A stretch of 64,000 nucleotides of DNA from Sthenelais limicola (lineage: Eukaryota > Annelida > Polychaeta > Phyllodocida > Sigalionidae): contig OW804095.1 of the NCBI GenBank assembly GCA_942159475.1, positions 94,563,740-94,627,739 of the forward strand, in the 5' to 3' direction. The notes under the pieces are model-generated. The model did no database searches. It was given only the letters and a program-made list of their open reading frames with translations, and was not told where the DNA came from. The translations under genes were made by a program, and so were the position numbers. This document shows, one piece after another, positions 45,440 through 57,240 of the stretch; positions within the stretch are counted from its first letter, which is position 1, and each line of letters begins with the position of its first letter.

Positions 45440-48320
45440 TGATATATAAATCGTTTTCTACTTGCAGTCATATTTAATTCATTGGCTCCTCAAAAGGGAA
45501 ATGAGGAGATAGAAAGTAATATATGTAAATTTGGTAGACAAGATAAACTGAGGGATGGAGGCAGTCAAGGTTTCACAATGCATAAACTGGGAATAAGGTG
45601 GGAGAATATCATATTTATAACTTCAGTCAAGGTTGCTTTTAACACCAGTTGCAGACCAGCCATATCCAGTGCAAAATCAGGAGTTAAAATATTTCAGGAT
45701 AACCTGATCATGTCGCTCATGTTGAAGTCAAGATTGAAATGAAACGATCATCAACCTCTTGCCGTCGTGGTAAACACCATAATTTGTGTAGAAAAATGGC
45801 CCCTAGATATACTGCCCTTGGAGCTGATACAAACCAGAGCTATGTTTATACAATATGCATATCCACAGTAAAGGCAGTGGATACACCAAGCAAGACCCAG
45901 TTACTGCACTACTTGACAAGAATATTCGCCCATTCTCCTAAAGAAATATTGCAGAAGAGGCACGCGCTGCACTCGATTTCTATTCTACATCAAGCTACAC
46001 CGGTTGAACAGGCAATATAACTCACTCATCCCAAATACATAGTTTCGCTAATGCAGTTTGTTATGAAGGGGAGCTTTCTTAATGTACCAGCTAGTGGTCT
46101 GTCGAAAAGATAGCGTTGTATCCATTGCTAATATTTCAGAAGAATTGCATTTAAAGATCTCAGACGTAACTATATGATTTCTTGTATATGAAAAAACAGA
46201 CGGTCCCTCGAACGCTTATTAAAATCCAGATGCAACCCATTTCTTATTATATGTTAGTTTTCCAACCTACGTTTTCTCAGTATCGTTATGCTAATGAAGA
46301 CACATAGGCCTAGGTCATGGAATTTCCATGTAAATAGTCTCTCTATAATTATAAGTACACTTCGTAATCACAGTACATTTCGTATGTCAATGATGGGTAT
46401 ATGAACAAGCTGCCTCTAGGGCATACATTTTAGCAGGCACAGAAATAGGTCACTGAAATGAATGACGAATTCTTTCTATCTAGTCTGAAAACGTTCACGC
46501 TCCCTAGGAACGATATCATTATAAAAGCAAACATTTGTAATTACTATAGTTTATTTAAAACAAATTACCAATCTAAACATCGGTAGTACTTTGTTAACAT
46601 ATACCTTTTAAAATGTATGTTATATCCCCAATCTACCCCCTTCAAAGTAATATTTTATAGTAGATAAATAAAGTTTACCTTCAAAACTGGAACCCTCTTC
46701 AAGCTGTGACAGTGCCTTATGAATGTTTAAATACCTAAAATGAAAAGAAAATTATTTATTATATATACATACATGTATATTATCTAGGTATTAATATTCC
46801 ATAGAAATAGATGTATTGAGCAAGGTGGGAATATATCAGTATGTCCAAATCTTATTGAATATAAAACAAATAGTTTTACTTCTATTTCTTCAGAAAGCAT
46901 GCACATATGATTCCAAAACAACCATCAAACAATGTGCACCGAGCCTTGGTCTTGGCCTATCTAGGGAACCACATGAACCACCACACAACCACTTTCTTTT
47001 TAATGTAGACTAGAGAGTGCATAAAGTATCATAAGGGAAAATCGCCCCCACATTGAAGGTAGCCCTGTGGATGTAAATAAAGCATCCAGGCTGGGCTATG
47101 AGTCCCGCAATGAGCGTTGGGAGAATGGACCTGGCCAATTTAGTGTTCACGATCAGTCAGCTTGCATCAGTGTTTGTCATCACATTACCTGGCTATTTAC
47201 CCGACATGGGAAAAACTCGCTGCTGGTCACAGGGTAAATGTTTTATCAGGCAGACTTGGTATACTCCAGTAGCAGGATGTCTATCACGACCACCATCCCT
47301 GCTAAAGACCGGCCATTAGATGTGGCCCCAATCACTAGAGAGATTGATATTCTAAACGCTGGTTCTTCATCACTTGAAAACCAGCCACTCTGTTCGGGCC
47401 TAGGCTTAATGTGTTGTTTGTCTCATTATTGTGTCGCTCAAGTGGGGCATGTTACTTAAAAAAATGTGGAATAAATGTGTAGAGAAATATCATGCTTTTA
47501 ATGTTATCCTAATAAATTAAATGATCATTTGATCTCAAGGAGGGATAAGTTTATAGGTTTGAAAAGGTAAACATATTATATCATTAACTCTAAATTTATA
47601 TAGTATTATAAGACAGGGTCTGGCCCCATTTACAACAATCAACTTTTTATAAAATCAACAACTTCAACTATAGCCCGAGTCGCCAAATAAAGTCCATAAA
47701 CATTATGTTTCCAAACATCCCTCCAATTGAACTCTGAACGTGTAAACGTATATAATATCAGAGCTTACAATGTGGCGAACAGTTCGGTTCAACTGACAAT
47801 TCGTAGAAATTATGTTGGTTGGCTAAGTTGTCATGGCAACTGTTTCAGAAAAAATTGTATTCTCAAATAATTGGCTCTTGGAAGAAATGAAAGCAAATTG
47901 AACTAATGTAAACTCAATTGGAATATTAGTTAAATGGCGAATATAACCGAAAATATGGTTAGTGATGCTATCACCAAAGAATGGAGCATAGGTATGCTTA
48001 GTTGGTTGCCATAGTTACATCAGTAATTTCAATTGAAAAAAAAAGAATCTCGAGTTTGGCTACAAAATTGTAAGTATACCAAATTATAACTGACACATTC
48101 CGGATTAGGGGTATAATTTTATATTAAACTTTGTATATATATATGTGTCCTTGCCATAGGCCTTATTTAATGCAGTTACCTATATAACAACGTCCATATA
48201 GCCTATATATGTTCTTTTGGAAACCTAAATTTATCGGTACTATTTACAAATTGCTCATTGCGTTTTTTTATATGATTATTTGAATATTGTATTGGCCTTA
48301 AACTGAAATAATAATAATTT
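45440..48320. other. Stretch with weak open frames only
   Basis: A 93-codon ATG frame at 45739-46020 (MKRSSTSCRRGKHHNLCRKM...) and frames at 47098-47459 lack splice support or recognisable domains. Not called as genes. Confidence 0.3.
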
Positions 48321-48337
48321 ACAAAGATCTATATACC

Positions 48338-49655
48338 CATACCCAAGATAAAAATACCTGTCACACCTTCAGACACTAGACCTATTTCCATATGCCATAT
48401 AGCCGGAAAAATTGCTGAAAAACTAATCTCTGACAGACTAAAATGTTAACTTTCCGAAAATGATATTTTGAGCAAAAGACAACTTGGCTTCCAGGCAGGT
48501 CACTCCACAACTGAGGCACTCACTGAGTACATCACGGACCTAAACATATCAGAAAGTAATAATAAATATATGATAACATGCTTCATAGATCTAAGCAAAG
48601 CTTTTGATACGGTGGTCCCTGAGGTGCTCATGGAGAAGCTCGCTGACGCTGGTTTACCCCCCCCCCCCCCCAGTAATACTCTGGTTTGATTCTTATCTAA
48701 CAAACAGGAAGCAAAAGGTGGTAATGAAGACAAATGAATCCGATATGAAAGCTATAGAATATGGTGTACTACAAGGGTCAATTTGGGGCCCCACTTTGTT
48801 CCTATTGTATGCTAATGACATAAAACATGTAACTCTGAACTCAAAAATACTGCAATACGCAGATGATACCATCCTATATTACTCGACAGACGACTTAGAC
48901 CAAGGGTGTGTAAAAATGAATGAGGACCTGAGGAATTTTAACTCATGGTGTAATAGTAACAAGTTGAAAGTAAATGGAAAAAGACAAAAATCATGGTTTC
49001 CGGCAGAAAGAAAAAGGTTGACAGAGTTAAGATACAAATTAGCCTGAATGATGTCCAATTAGACCAAGTAAATAAATATCTTTACCTTGGCGTAATGTTT
49101 GACAATGGTACTACAATGGTCACACAATAAAATAGCCTCGTGAGCCAAATAAATCAGAAATTATATATCTTTAGAAAAATCAGGCCTTTCCTAACTAAAT
49201 CAGCCGCAATAATAATAGCTAAATCTAAACTCATGTCGATCTTTGACTACAGCCTTTTCAGCCTCTCTCCATTAACAGTAACACAGACAAAGAAACTGCA
49301 AATTCTTCAAAATAAGATACTAACAGTAGCTCTGAAATATGATAACCTAACACCGATTGTTGACATGTATAATGAAGCGAGAGTAATGAATATCAGTACT
49401 TGTATGAAATTTAATCTCAGCAAAATTGCTCATGATAATGTGTACATAAAAAATAAAGGTACGGTGCCACCAAGGGCTACACGTCAAGATGATGCCCCGA
49501 CACTATTGGGCTTCTTCCCAAAGATTGAGAAAGAACGAAACTGCTACGTAAATTACATGTCTAAAACCTGGAACTCTCTTCCAGCTGATTTGAGAAATAT
49601 CAATGATAAATTGTATTTTAATAGTGTTCTGAAGAGACATTTACTTAATGGATAG
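48338..49655 (+). pseudogene. Decayed non-LTR retrotransposon ORF2: reverse transcriptase and C-terminal region
   Basis: RT blocks appear in order: IPIPKIKIPVTPSDTRPIS (start of RT, 48338), QLGFQAGHSTTEA (48480), FIDLSKAFDTV (block A, about 48580), GVLQGSIWGPTLFLLYANDI (block B, about 48765), QYADDTILYYS (catalytic YADD, about 48855), then a W..SNKLKVN block and YLYLGVMF (about 49075). The C-terminal tail has the usual WNSLPADLR motif (about 49570), with the stop at 49653. The residues fit APE-type LINEs of the Jockey/CR1 group. The copy is 5'-truncated (no endonuclease, no ORF1) and dead: stops at 48446 and about 49128, a frameshift at a 15-base C run (48657-48671) and another near 48980. 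Confidence 0.9.
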
Positions 49656-50500
49656 TGACACTAGCTCTAAAGCCCAGGGCTTATATGAACACCGATTCAT
49701 ATTAGTAATTACTTACATTTATATTAAGATACTCTCTTCTATGTGTACATATATGAGTATCAAAATGTTGGCCGGTCTGTGGCTAAACATGGTAGACCAA
49801 TTGATATATTCCTATCTTTCCCATCACAAAGGACTATACCCGTTGTTTGTTAAAGATCGAAGCTCTCTATAACAAATGTGTTATCATACGTTGTATATAC
49901 TCTCCATCTAAAAATCCATTCAGTTGTACAAATGAAAACTGACAGCCACCAGCGAAAATATCGATACCTATATATACTAGTCGTAAAAACTTCACTGTCC
50001 ATCTTATCCTCAACTCTAACAAAGATTGTTAGACGTAAAAGAAAAAATGATTTATATAACTTGCACTCATAAATCCTTGTTTGTAACTAAAAATAGGATA
50101 ATACTGAAAATAACTTGGCGAACTTTTGATCCTCGCTCCGAGGTCCCGTTCGTTGGAATCCAAACCCCACCATACTCCCACTGCACAAAAAAGAAAAGTA
50201 AAATGAAATGAGACTGTAAATATCACCCCATCACATCTCATAATTTTTTCAACATCACCAAACTTCACCAAGATTATCATCAGTAATAAAGGACTAAGTT
50301 CCTATGTCAAAAACTGTAATTATACTTTCATACTGAAATGTGATATCATAATTATATACATTTACGTTCTCTCTGCACTGTAATTTGTAAAAGAAAAGGA
50401 TGTCAGGTCGTACGAAAATCACCTGAATTTGTGAGACTGTGTCTGATGTCTTGTGAATAAAATTATTTCCAAAACGTGAAAAAAAAAATAATAAAAATGT
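49656..50500 (+). mobile_element. Probable 3' UTR and tail of the LINE copy
   Basis: The sequence after the RT stop is AT-rich without a coding frame and ends at AATAAA (50456-50461), followed within 20 bp by an A-rich stretch to about 50500. The words GTCGTACGAAAAT and GTGTCTGATGTCTTGTGAAT just before it resemble the end of another block at 58165, suggesting related 3' ends. The exact element end was not proven. Confidence 0.45.
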
Positions 50501-50509
50501 GAAAAAAGT

Positions 50510-51195
50510 GATAATCACGAAGGTTCTTGGACGAACTAGATCAGTAACTCAAACTAACAAGTCTTTTATTTGTTAACTGATCAAAACTGATTTTGAGGAT
50601 GAAATATCGATGAATATGCGTAACTCTTTTGCTAAAAGTTTTGAAATTCCCTGGTAGCGTATTGATTTAGCAACTACCTTCATCGCCAACATGCTGTATG
50701 TTCGCCATAACCTTTCCGCCGTGTTCGAAGCTCTGAATCAAAATGAACTAATTTTTATAGAATTATGAAAATGATACGACCGATAGATTAAACCCTTCCC
50801 TTTTAGAATCTGTATTCATTTTGTAAATCAAGAAGGTAGAAGTTGGATTATAAGTGAAAACAACCGGCAAACTTTTTTTGTGATTCAAGTTGAGAGTTTT
50901 TCCGGGGAAATTAGGCCTTCGTTGATTATGACGATCGCAGAAGTGGCTATTTCCCAATAAAAAAATATTAATATAATGTAAAAATTCGGAAAGCTAAGAA
51001 AGAGAGCTTTGAAAGCATGTAAGGTACGTTTTTCTACGATGGGTTTAATTATTCATTTGAATGCATTTCATATTGTTTACATGATCGATGACGCAATTTG
51101 TTCAATGTTAGTTACGCATGCTACTTTTCTGCGTCCTTGACAACCGGTTTTCCCGCGTTGAGAAATGTAGTCCAAAATTGATTTTGAAGGGGCTA
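50510..51195. other. Non-coding stretch
   Basis: No gene. At 51131-51155 the word GTCCTTGACAACCGGTTTTC..CGCG matches one at about 19067-19091; both lie a short distance upstream of an inverted-repeat element. Confidence 0.4.
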
Positions 51196-51206
51196 ATGGG
51201 CCCCTT

Positions 51207-51717
51207 CCACTGGTCGGAATAAGCCTTACATCCCAATCGGTTTTCCAAGAAAACGATCATTAATTCCAACCTATTGTTGACATAGCGATCGGTTCGGTTC
51301 GGCTCCATCGGAACGGAATATCACCGCCAGAATATTCTAGGTGAACTGAGCGAACCGAAGGGCTAAAAACAATAATCCGACCGGTTGAATTCTCATCGGT
51401 TTCTGGTCGTTTTTTTCATGAAACCGATGGAACCGATGGAAGCCGAACAGAAGTTTCGAGCAGTTGTGACAAGTTATATAATATAGACTATGAGTGACAT
51501 CGGAATGAAAAGCAATGGTTCCGATGTATATTTAGCTATATTTTGTTTTTTAAAACCGACGATGCATTTCATTCCGAGCGGAGCAGTTGAACAGACCAAC
51601 ATGTGTAGGCTTAGATCGGTCGGAATAGCATATATTTGCATGAGAAATCTATGAAAACCTAGGTGCTTGGTTTCTTGGTAAAACCGATTGGACTCGAAGG
51701 CCTATTCCAACCAGTGG
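51207..51717. mobile_element. ACCGAT-rich MITE with about 47-bp terminal inverted repeats
   Basis: The left end CCACTGGTCGGAATAAGCCT and the complement of the right end CCACTGGTTGGAATAGGCCT match over about 47 bp with few differences (arms about 51207-51252 and 51672-51717). Both arms hold CCAATCGGTTTT. The 511-bp interior repeats CCGATGG, ACCGAT, CGGTCGG and GGTTCGG many times. The repeats may extend outward by a few bases (CCCTAATCC / CCCCTTCC), so the target duplication is unclear. No coding sequence. Confidence 0.7.
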
Positions 51718-51736
51718 ATTAGGGATGATCTTTGAA

Positions 51737-51767
51737 CGGTTTAACTTGTAATAATAATAATAATAAA
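51737..51767 (+). repeat. (TAA)n microsatellite with shared lead-in
   Basis: ACGGTTTAACTTG followed by TAA repeats; the same lead-in (one change) precedes the TAA array at 26281. Confidence 0.8.
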
Positions 51768-51769
51768 CA

Positions 51770-53260
51770 AAGAATATTTGGTATAATGGCAAAAGGATAT
51801 CTCAGGTATATTTCCACCTTAAGCCCTTGTTCATATTGCTAATACAATAATCTGATATCTAGTAGTATAACAATATATTTACAACATTGGCCCTTTATTA
51901 AATATAAAACACCAACTGCAAACAATTGAATTTATTCGAATTTCAAAAACAATATGCTAATTTAATCATGTTATGTAATACTCAGAAACTTTTGAGATTG
52001 ATATATTATTGTCCTAAATACAATTAGAAAAATCGCTTACAATTTAAAGAAATCGGTACTTTCCCGAAGTCCTTGACATTTTCCACACATAAAAATTGAG
52101 TGATTTCTGATTTTTAATAACCTGCTGTATCATGATGCGTAACTTTTTTCATTTGACGTAAAACACACAGAGATGATTGACCTCCTATCAAGTCCAGAAT
52201 GAAAACACAGTCAATAAGGATTCATTGCAAATGTGTCTGGTCTGAGCTGTTTGTGAAAGACATCTCGAAAACTAATTACTAGATATGTTGATACTTCTAA
52301 TATCAAGTCAGGTAAAATAGAACTATTTTCTTTCAGTCGGATTAGAACCTCAATGTCTAATATCCATTCTAGCTCTGACGCTTTGATATTATTCGGAGAG
52401 CAAAACGCTTGTAGTGTTAGTGGCTTCATTGCTTTTAAAAAGGGACTAGTCTATGGCAAAAGGTCAAGTCCCAATTAAGAACGCCCCACAATGGCAGATA
52501 ACACATCGAGACATCCGCCATTTCCCTAATAGGCTTGGTGACTGTAGGACGCCTCTCTTACCTGTCATTGACTGGTAAAAGAAAAAAGGGCCAGTGCGAA
52601 AGTAAGAATTCATAGATGTCAGCCATATGTGACCACATGGGTGCTATTACTTAGCTTGCAGCGACTGTGGGGCGCGCCTTATGCGTTCTGCTCCTAATTA
52701 AGCATCCTTTCTTCTTGGAACATCAACAAATTTATTAGTGGAAATGCGCTTGTATTACTAGCGCGCCTCTCAAGACAGAGCAAATTACTTAGCGCTCAGA
52801 TATTGAGCATACCAACTGTATCTACCAGGATTAATTGAAATTCGACATCTAATGCGTGTCAGAATTCATAAACTGTTCAGTGTTGGCATTATTAGTAGCG
52901 AACTCATCACTTATCAGACTGGTGTGACGTATGTAAGTTTATTCGGAGACTTGTCCTTTATGGTTAAAAAGGGTTAGGGTTCTTTAATCAACCGGCTAAA
53001 GTATTCACAATATTAGCAAAAATTAGAAATTGGTAGAATCGCAACAACGATTGGAACCATGATATGGTACATTGGTAGGAGTAAAGGGAACATTGCGAAT
53101 GGAGATGGTCATATTATATCGAATGCCATCCAGGAGGAAAAATGATATTTTGAATGGGGCCATGTTATGTGGTACTTGACATGGTCGTAAATCCTGTGCC
53201 AGGCTTTCTGACAGAGGATTTGATGCTCAGTCTGACTCCAATACCCCAGGGATGGTTACC
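51770..53260. other. Non-coding stretch
   Basis: AT-rich to about 52450, then mixed. One GGGTTAGGGTT word lies near 52970. No gene was recognised. Confidence 0.4.
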
Positions 53261-53269
53261 CCTCCTCAC

Positions 53270-53423
53270 TGACGTCACCCGGAGGATGTCGCCTTGTGAT
53301 ATACACGCTACCTCGTGTGAAAAGTGGGGCAACGTTCAGTCCAAGAGTCACGTCAATAGAGATTATATATAAATGCATGATTATTGCGTGTTCCTCATGA
53401 CTGACGACAAGGCAGTGACGTCA
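53270..53423 (+). promoter_or_regulatory. CRE-rich, TATA-containing promoter-like segment
   Basis: Full palindromic CREs TGACGTCA lie at 53270-53277 and 53416-53423. A half-site TCACGTCAA lies at about 53348 and TGACTGACGAC at about 53398. TATATAAA at 53366-53373 is placed 31 bp before an ATG at 53397. Two complete 8-bp CREs within 154 bp are unlikely by chance, and a TATA box between them fits a cAMP/stress-responsive core promoter. The orientation is taken from the TATA box and the ORF. Confidence 0.4.
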
Positions 53424-53510
53424 CAACTGCGGTACGCGCTGCGCCTTGCGTATAGGGGACGGCAAGGCGATTGCTCGTTCGCTAAGCAAAGCACTATGTA
53501 TTCTGCTTAA
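53397..53510 (+). CDS. Small ORF, 37 residues, downstream of the TATA box
   Basis: ATG at 53397, reading MTDDKAVTSQLRYALRLAYR and 17 further residues to a TAA at 53508. It is GC-rich against its surroundings and basic in the middle. The start is very close to the expected transcription start, so the 5' UTR would be nearly absent, which argues against it or for another TSS. No homologue was recognised. Confidence 0.2.
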   Translation: MTDDKAVTSQLRYALRLAYRGRQGDCSFAKQSTMYSA

Positions 53511-53519
53511 CTGCGTTCG

Positions 53520-55135
53520 TTTCAATCAGAACCAGGGAGGGTAACGTTTTACTCCCAAAAGGCCCCATCTCCTATCTTGGTAACCTTTATAGATGTTTCA
53601 ATTGAACCACATTCTAACTGTGATTCGATCGGGTAATGATAGAGTGGCCATGTATTACCACCCTGGCGGCACTCATTACACACAGCTGAAGGTATAATGC
53701 TGACATTATACCTCAAGCTTAAAGAGCTTTAAAATCCTATCTCCCTAGCTAGAAAACCCGGCCTGCATCCCCATGCGTTGTTCGAGTGAGGAAATGATAG
53801 CTGAATATAAAAGGTCAAGTGAATATTTTATGCCAGATCCCCCCACCCCCACCCCCGCACACACACAACAGCAACATCATTCGATAGCCTTAGTAGAAGC
53901 TTAAAAAGCAAACAAAACCCAACAGGCGATGTATTTCGGAACTCACCCTTTCCCACTTTTTTTTCTGTATAATGATGTGCAGGTACAGTTATCAGCTCTT
54001 TTATATACGAATATTAAAGTCATGCTATGCGATTCTTGTATATATTCTCCTTACATCCAAATGGCAACCGAACATGTCTTCAACGTAATGGCAATCCATT
54101 TACATGAAATATATAGAAGTGTTAATGGGGAAAACATCATGACATCAAAACTCTCATATATATGTCACTGAACGAAATACTAGCAGTTAAAGCTATTAAT
54201 AGATATATAGTTCCCAGAACGAGGGCTCAGGCATTGAGAGAAAAATGGGGTTCTCTTTCCCTAACTCTCTGAACATCATACTGGGCATTGATCTCGTAAG
54301 TCCATCTAATCCCCATACAGGCTACCATCTGCCCCGCCTAAGCCCAAGCAGACCAAGTGCTTATCAATACCCTAAGCCGTATATAGATGTATATGGTCTC
54401 TGCTAAATAAAATAAAACGGGTCCGATGGCTGCCCCCTCAGCCTGATCATTGACAGCATTGATACTAGCCTCTGTGAAGTATCTTCGCTTGCTAGAGCTG
54501 TATGGCATTGAAAATCCCCACAAATCGTTCCAGGTGAGCCGGGTTTGAGATACAGGTGTCATTGATGTGTGTAGAGGTGATAAGCGGGTCGTCTTCGAAG
54601 GGATATATATGAATCTTCCCGAGCCAGAATTACATCTCAAATGTCCAGAGCTGTACTAAACTAAAGCTTCATGAAAATTGGAATAAATGTTATTGGGTCG
54701 GGTGCTTGCCAAAGGATGGGAGCTATTTGATGCTTAAAGCATGAAGTTGTTTACGTCTTATACATCTTAAAGTTGCTTTTCATCATGGCCTATACGTCCT
54801 ATATGAAGTCTGGCACTTGAAATTAGTCTAATGGGTGCAATCTTCGAGCACTTAACGTAAACGTGTGCATAAATAACCCTTTTGTATTTAAAACTTGCAT
54901 TCTTTTGAATTTCCACTGGGAAGACCTAATAGGCAACACCCCAAAATCGTTATCTGTATACCAGTGAGTATGTTGAGTAAATAAAGGTAGTTAAAAGCTT
55001 GATGGGTTATGTGAATGGCGATGAAATGGTGAGTATGACAAACCTAGGCAGTTTCAGAGTTGATAGAATGGTTGACAGTTCAGAATAACATTAATCACAG
55101 ATAGGATGGTATTACTAGATAATACATGGTGCCTC
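53520..55135. other. Non-coding stretch
   Basis: Contains open but unsupported frames (53929-54171 plus, 54338-54640 minus). No domains or convincing splice signals. Confidence 0.3.
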
Positions 55136-55141
55136 TTTTAA

Positions 55142-55417
55142 AATTGCATTCTGAGCTATTCGATAAAAACGTGTTACAAAATCTACCTTGACCTGTAGGA
55201 CTGAATTATGCTGCTCCTGTATGTTTATACTGCAGTGATGGATATTGGTTGGCCATCAAAATATAAAGATTTCTGTGCGCATTTATCTAGCTTTACAGCA
55301 GATTTATCGAAGTAAAATCCTCCAAGTTTGTTGTCAAATGACTTTCAGAAGGGTAGGGAAATGAACAAAAAGTAGAAAATCTCTAGGTTTCGATCAATGT
55401 TAATTGGGAATGCAGCA
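55142..55417 (-). mobile_element. TTAA-type MITE, copy 4 (inverted)
   Basis: It starts AATTGCATTCTGAGCTATTC after TTAA (55138-55141) and ends GGGAATGCAGC, followed by ATCAA in place of TTTAA. Minus-strand interior words (CATTGATCGAAACC, CTTTTTGTTCATTTCCCTAC) follow copy 1. The most diverged of the four full copies. Confidence 0.65.
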
Positions 55418-56321
55418 TCAACGTGAATGCAACTGTGTATGTTAGAAAGTTCGGAAACAATAATTTCTATCGAGGGCATTCATGAAACAAATAACAACTC
55501 TCCATTGGAATATCGATGTCGATGATATCGATGGATGGTAGTATATAATTAGATCGTAAGACACATGCGTGACTTTTCATGTTTGCGAGATATGAAGTAT
55601 GGCTATTTACTGTTCATTAAGCCGAGGACAGAGGAGACAGCTAGATGCATGCACGTCTCCAAGGTAAAACTCTTTTCTTACTAAAATGTTTCAAGCAGCA
55701 ATTAATATTTGTTGATCGTCCAATTCACTTGGAATGACGATTTAGAAAATGTGATGTGTCATTTTATACATGTGGTCTCTACTCATTAATTAAAATGTCA
55801 GACTCCCTCAGTGTCTTCAAAGGTGAAAGTTGGCCGAGTGTGTAATATCCACTACTTGGTTTTGATACACTGATAAATGGCAAGCGACTTAAAGGACTGT
55901 TTCTTGATACGACCAAACAGCTACGCATACACTTGCTCATCGTCTCATTCCTTTATTCTTTACCGGTGACGTCAACCTCGCTATATAGATTTATTCAATT
56001 AATCGCCATAAATAGTTGGAATAGTAACCGGCATTAGCGTCATCATTATGGAAGTAAGCATCTGTACCAGTATAGAAACTAATAAACGCTATAATTATGC
56101 TTCGCATCAGGAATTCCTGAACGTTTATTCACCAAGAAGCTTATAATGAAAATTGGCAAAAGCTACTGTTAAACTTGGGACTAAATATTCACCCAACATC
56201 GTGAAAAGCCCTTCGATCGTATCCTGCTGATAAAGCTCTGCCATCCTATGGTTGGAGTTTGTTTTATATTCTATGAGATAAAACCCTGTTCCATTCTGAT
56301 CTTATTTTTCCATATTCATAG

Positions 56322-56418
56322 CGAGCCTCAATGGAAGATTACGAGTATATTGGAAGAGGACAAGCAGTACCAAGGCTTCCGACTGAGAGAAATAAATCTG
56401 AAGCTGAGGGAGCATTGA
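56322..56418 (+). CDS. Candidate terminal exon, charged helix-like peptide
   Basis: An acceptor with a T-rich tract (ATTTTTCCATATTCATAG) ends at 56321. One frame reads EPQWKITSILEEDKQYQGFR and 11 more residues (ending LKLREH) to a TGA at 56416. A different frame from an internal ATG at 56331 is also open for 63 codons and overlaps, so the assignment is unsure. No partner exon or domain was found. Confidence 0.18.
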
Positions 56419-56861
56419 TAAGAAAAGTCCTTCTCCAGGATATCTGGGAAATCCAATTTACAAGAATAAGTCCTAACCGGCCAGGCACTTGTAGTAACAA
56501 CCTTGGAGTGAAGACTTCGTGATATCATCTCTGATGTTAGCGTTGTGGGAACACCGTTGCATCTCCCTGGTGAATATTTCAGTAAAAGACTATCTTTATG
56601 AATCTCTCCTGTGCGTATGAAGCTCTTATTCCATCAATCACCAAGGCTACTGGGAAGACAATAATAGTCCTCTTACGCATATAAGCTAGGCTATGCCTAT
56701 GGGTGGTATCCTTGACTAAGGATTTAAATTAAATTGAAGTTTCGAGGGTTGCTACTAAGCATCAAGGAATAAGTGTGGACACCGCAGGAGGTGGAAAGTT
56801 CATCTAAACACTAAATGGGCAGATGTAGGGGTCGTAAGCCAAGTGGGATCAGAGTCCACCC

Positions 56862-57185
56862 ATGCCGCGGAACAATTCCCATTTGAATAACCCCTATCAC
56901 CCTTATGGTCCCCTTATTGGGGGTGCTGCGCAGTATCAGGCTGCTCCAAGCACTTGCAAAGTGTCACCTTTGGTGTTTGGTGGCTCTCTATCTGAAAACC
57001 CAGATCTTGGGGACCTCTCAGAACGATTTCTAGCTTCCCCGAGCTGCTCCATGGACAGGAATTTCCCTTCTATGTGCTCTGGGGCTGTGAGCAAATTCAG
57101 CTTTAGCGAGGACGGCCTAATCCGGCTTGGCTCAAACCTTTTTAAAAGCCAATGTGACTTTGGCAACGTAGCAAACAGCAAATGA
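56862..57185 (+). CDS. Weak ORF, 107 codons, serine-rich
   Basis: ATG at 56862 opens a serine/proline-rich frame (MPRNNSHLNNPYHPYGPLIG...). It lacks a domain, and an antisense frame of 102 codons covers the same segment (56936-57244). The base composition is balanced; the segment could be a conserved non-coding block as easily as a gene. Confidence 0.15.
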   Translation: MPRNNSHLNNPYHPYGPLIGGAAQYQAAPSTCKVSPLVFGGSLSENPDLGDLSERFLASPSCSMDRNFPSMCSGAVSKFSFSEDGLIRLGSNLFKSQCDFGNVANSK

Positions 57186-57240
57186 ACTGACATCTTAATT
57201 GAGCTTTTATCGATCTCTCCAGGGCTAGCCATATTTTTAT

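Noticed and set aside
48500..48733. Minus-strand ORF over the LINE
   Set aside because: Antisense shadow of the reverse transcriptase, with a poly-glycine run from the C tract.
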